The notes under the pieces are model-generated. The model did not search any database and was not told where the DNA came from. It saw only the letters and a program-made list of their open reading frames with translations. A DNA stretch of 32,813 bases from a virus: positions 1 to 32,813 of the IMG/VR virus record IMGVR_UViG_3300008114_000252; one strand, given 5' to 3'. Shown one piece after another: positions 32,563-32,813 of this stretch (positions are counted from its first letter, which is position 1; the number at the start of each line of letters is the position of its first letter). Position numbers and translations under genes: made by a program.

Positions 32563-32657
32563 AACACCCCCAAAGAGGCCTCCACAAGGCCGACACGCCC
32601 AAGCCCACAGCGGCAAACCCCGTTACAGAAATTGGGCAATATTTTTCTGTATAGAGG

Positions 32658-32686
32658 TATGTAGGGAGGGGGGGTGGGGGTTGCAA
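32658..32686 (-). promoter_or_regulatory. Candidate leftward late promoter with G-run spacer
   Basis: On the minus strand TTGCAA (32686-32681) and TACATA (32663-32658) are exactly 17 bases apart. The -35 lies in the palindrome GGTTGCAACC. The spacer is the C-run complement of GGGAGGGGGGGTGGGGG (32664-32680, plus strand), which fits an intramolecular G-quadruplex with one-base loops. A transcript from here would pass all the leader hairpins before the first late gene, about 640 bases away. Match by pattern only. Confidence 0.35.
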
Positions 32687-32790
32687 CCACCGGGTCGTAT
32701 TGTCCCGAAATGTCCGTTTTTTTCCGCTGGGCCGGGGTCTTGCACACAAGTGGGAACCCTGTGCGGCGTGCGTCGTACGTCACGGGAAGT

Positions 32791-32808
32791 CACCCCCCCC
32801 AGGGGGTG
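32791..32808. repeat. Seven-pair hairpin near the window end
   Basis: CACCCCC (32791-32797) pairs with GGGGGTG (32802-32808), loop CCCA. It lies at the last bases of the window; if the genome end is here it may relate to the terminus, which cannot be judged. Confidence 0.4.
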
Positions 32809-32813
32809 CAAAC

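Larger units (their letters stand above)
32014..32813. other. Gene-free control region, probable origin / late-operon leader
   Basis: Eight hundred bases without a convincing gene, in contrast to the otherwise gapless window. Contents from left to right: two small hairpins (32027-32082), a GGGGGCCCCC palindrome near 32107, hairpin module A (32163-32220), DnaA-box-like sites (32244-32277), hairpin module B (32297-32354), a terminator-like stem (32356-32398), C-runs and a nine-pair hairpin (32404-32443), an eight-pair hairpin (32544-32562), a G-run (32664-32680) inside a candidate leftward promoter, and a last hairpin (32791-32808). Base composition swings between C/G runs and A/T-rich stretches (for example 32505-32545, 32630-32655). 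Confidence 0.6.

Noticed and set aside
32361-32654. 97-codon plus-strand ORF in the control region
   Set aside because: Runs through hairpins and C-runs, has low-complexity composition, and lacks a ribosome site.

Overview
The window is about 33 kb of a GC-rich bacteriophage or prophage genome whose host is most likely an actinobacterium. Evidence for this is strong GC at third codon positions, purine-rich GGAGG-type ribosome sites, ATGA/TAATG start-stop overlaps, a gene set resembling actinobacteriophages, and an RNA resembling actinobacterial tmRNA. The virion genes point to a short-tailed (podovirus) particle: an N4-gp56-type major capsid protein, a roughly 600-residue portal, a very large internal or ejection protein, an adaptor-like and a beta-propeller nozzle-like tail protein, and several collar or collagen-like fibres. 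No tape-measure, tail-tube or baseplate set of a long-tailed phage is visible.

Layout. Bases 1-3411 are read rightward: the 3' part of a Toprim primase, a small overlapping ORF, an Nmad1-like protein, a metallophosphoesterase, an HTH (sigma region 4-like) protein, then a tyrosine integrase behind its own promoter. From base 32013 down to 3380 everything is read leftward as one tightly packed structural and lysis operon: small ORF, large terminase, portal, four small head-region ORFs, the giant protein, three internal-virion-type proteins, tiny ORFs, a membrane-anchored protein, a small structured RNA, scaffold, major capsid, a 119-residue protein, two giant fibres, M15 endolysin, holin, collar fibre, adaptor, nozzle, and two small terminal ORFs. 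The two operons converge and overlap at 3380-3411. Bases 32014-32813 carry no convincing gene but are packed with perfect hairpins, DnaA-box-like sites and G-runs, and look like a replication or control region upstream of the late operon.

Most notable are two things. First, a 79-nt RNA at 15563-15485 (minus strand) folds as the tRNA-like domain of tmRNA: a G3-U70-type pair, the GGTTTCGAC D-loop and GGAC before the T stem. It has no tag-coding mRNA domain and no pseudoknots; a closed hairpin replaces them. It could be charged with alanine and bind SmpB, so a role in subverting ribosome rescue is a reasonable hypothesis. Second, the giant virion gene is split in two frames by an exact 74-bp-period tandem duplication (24748-24896). 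Removing one copy restores a single frame of about 2,700 codons, so this is either a real disabling or phase-type mutation or an assembly artefact.

All function calls come from reading motifs and remembered family features; no searches were run.
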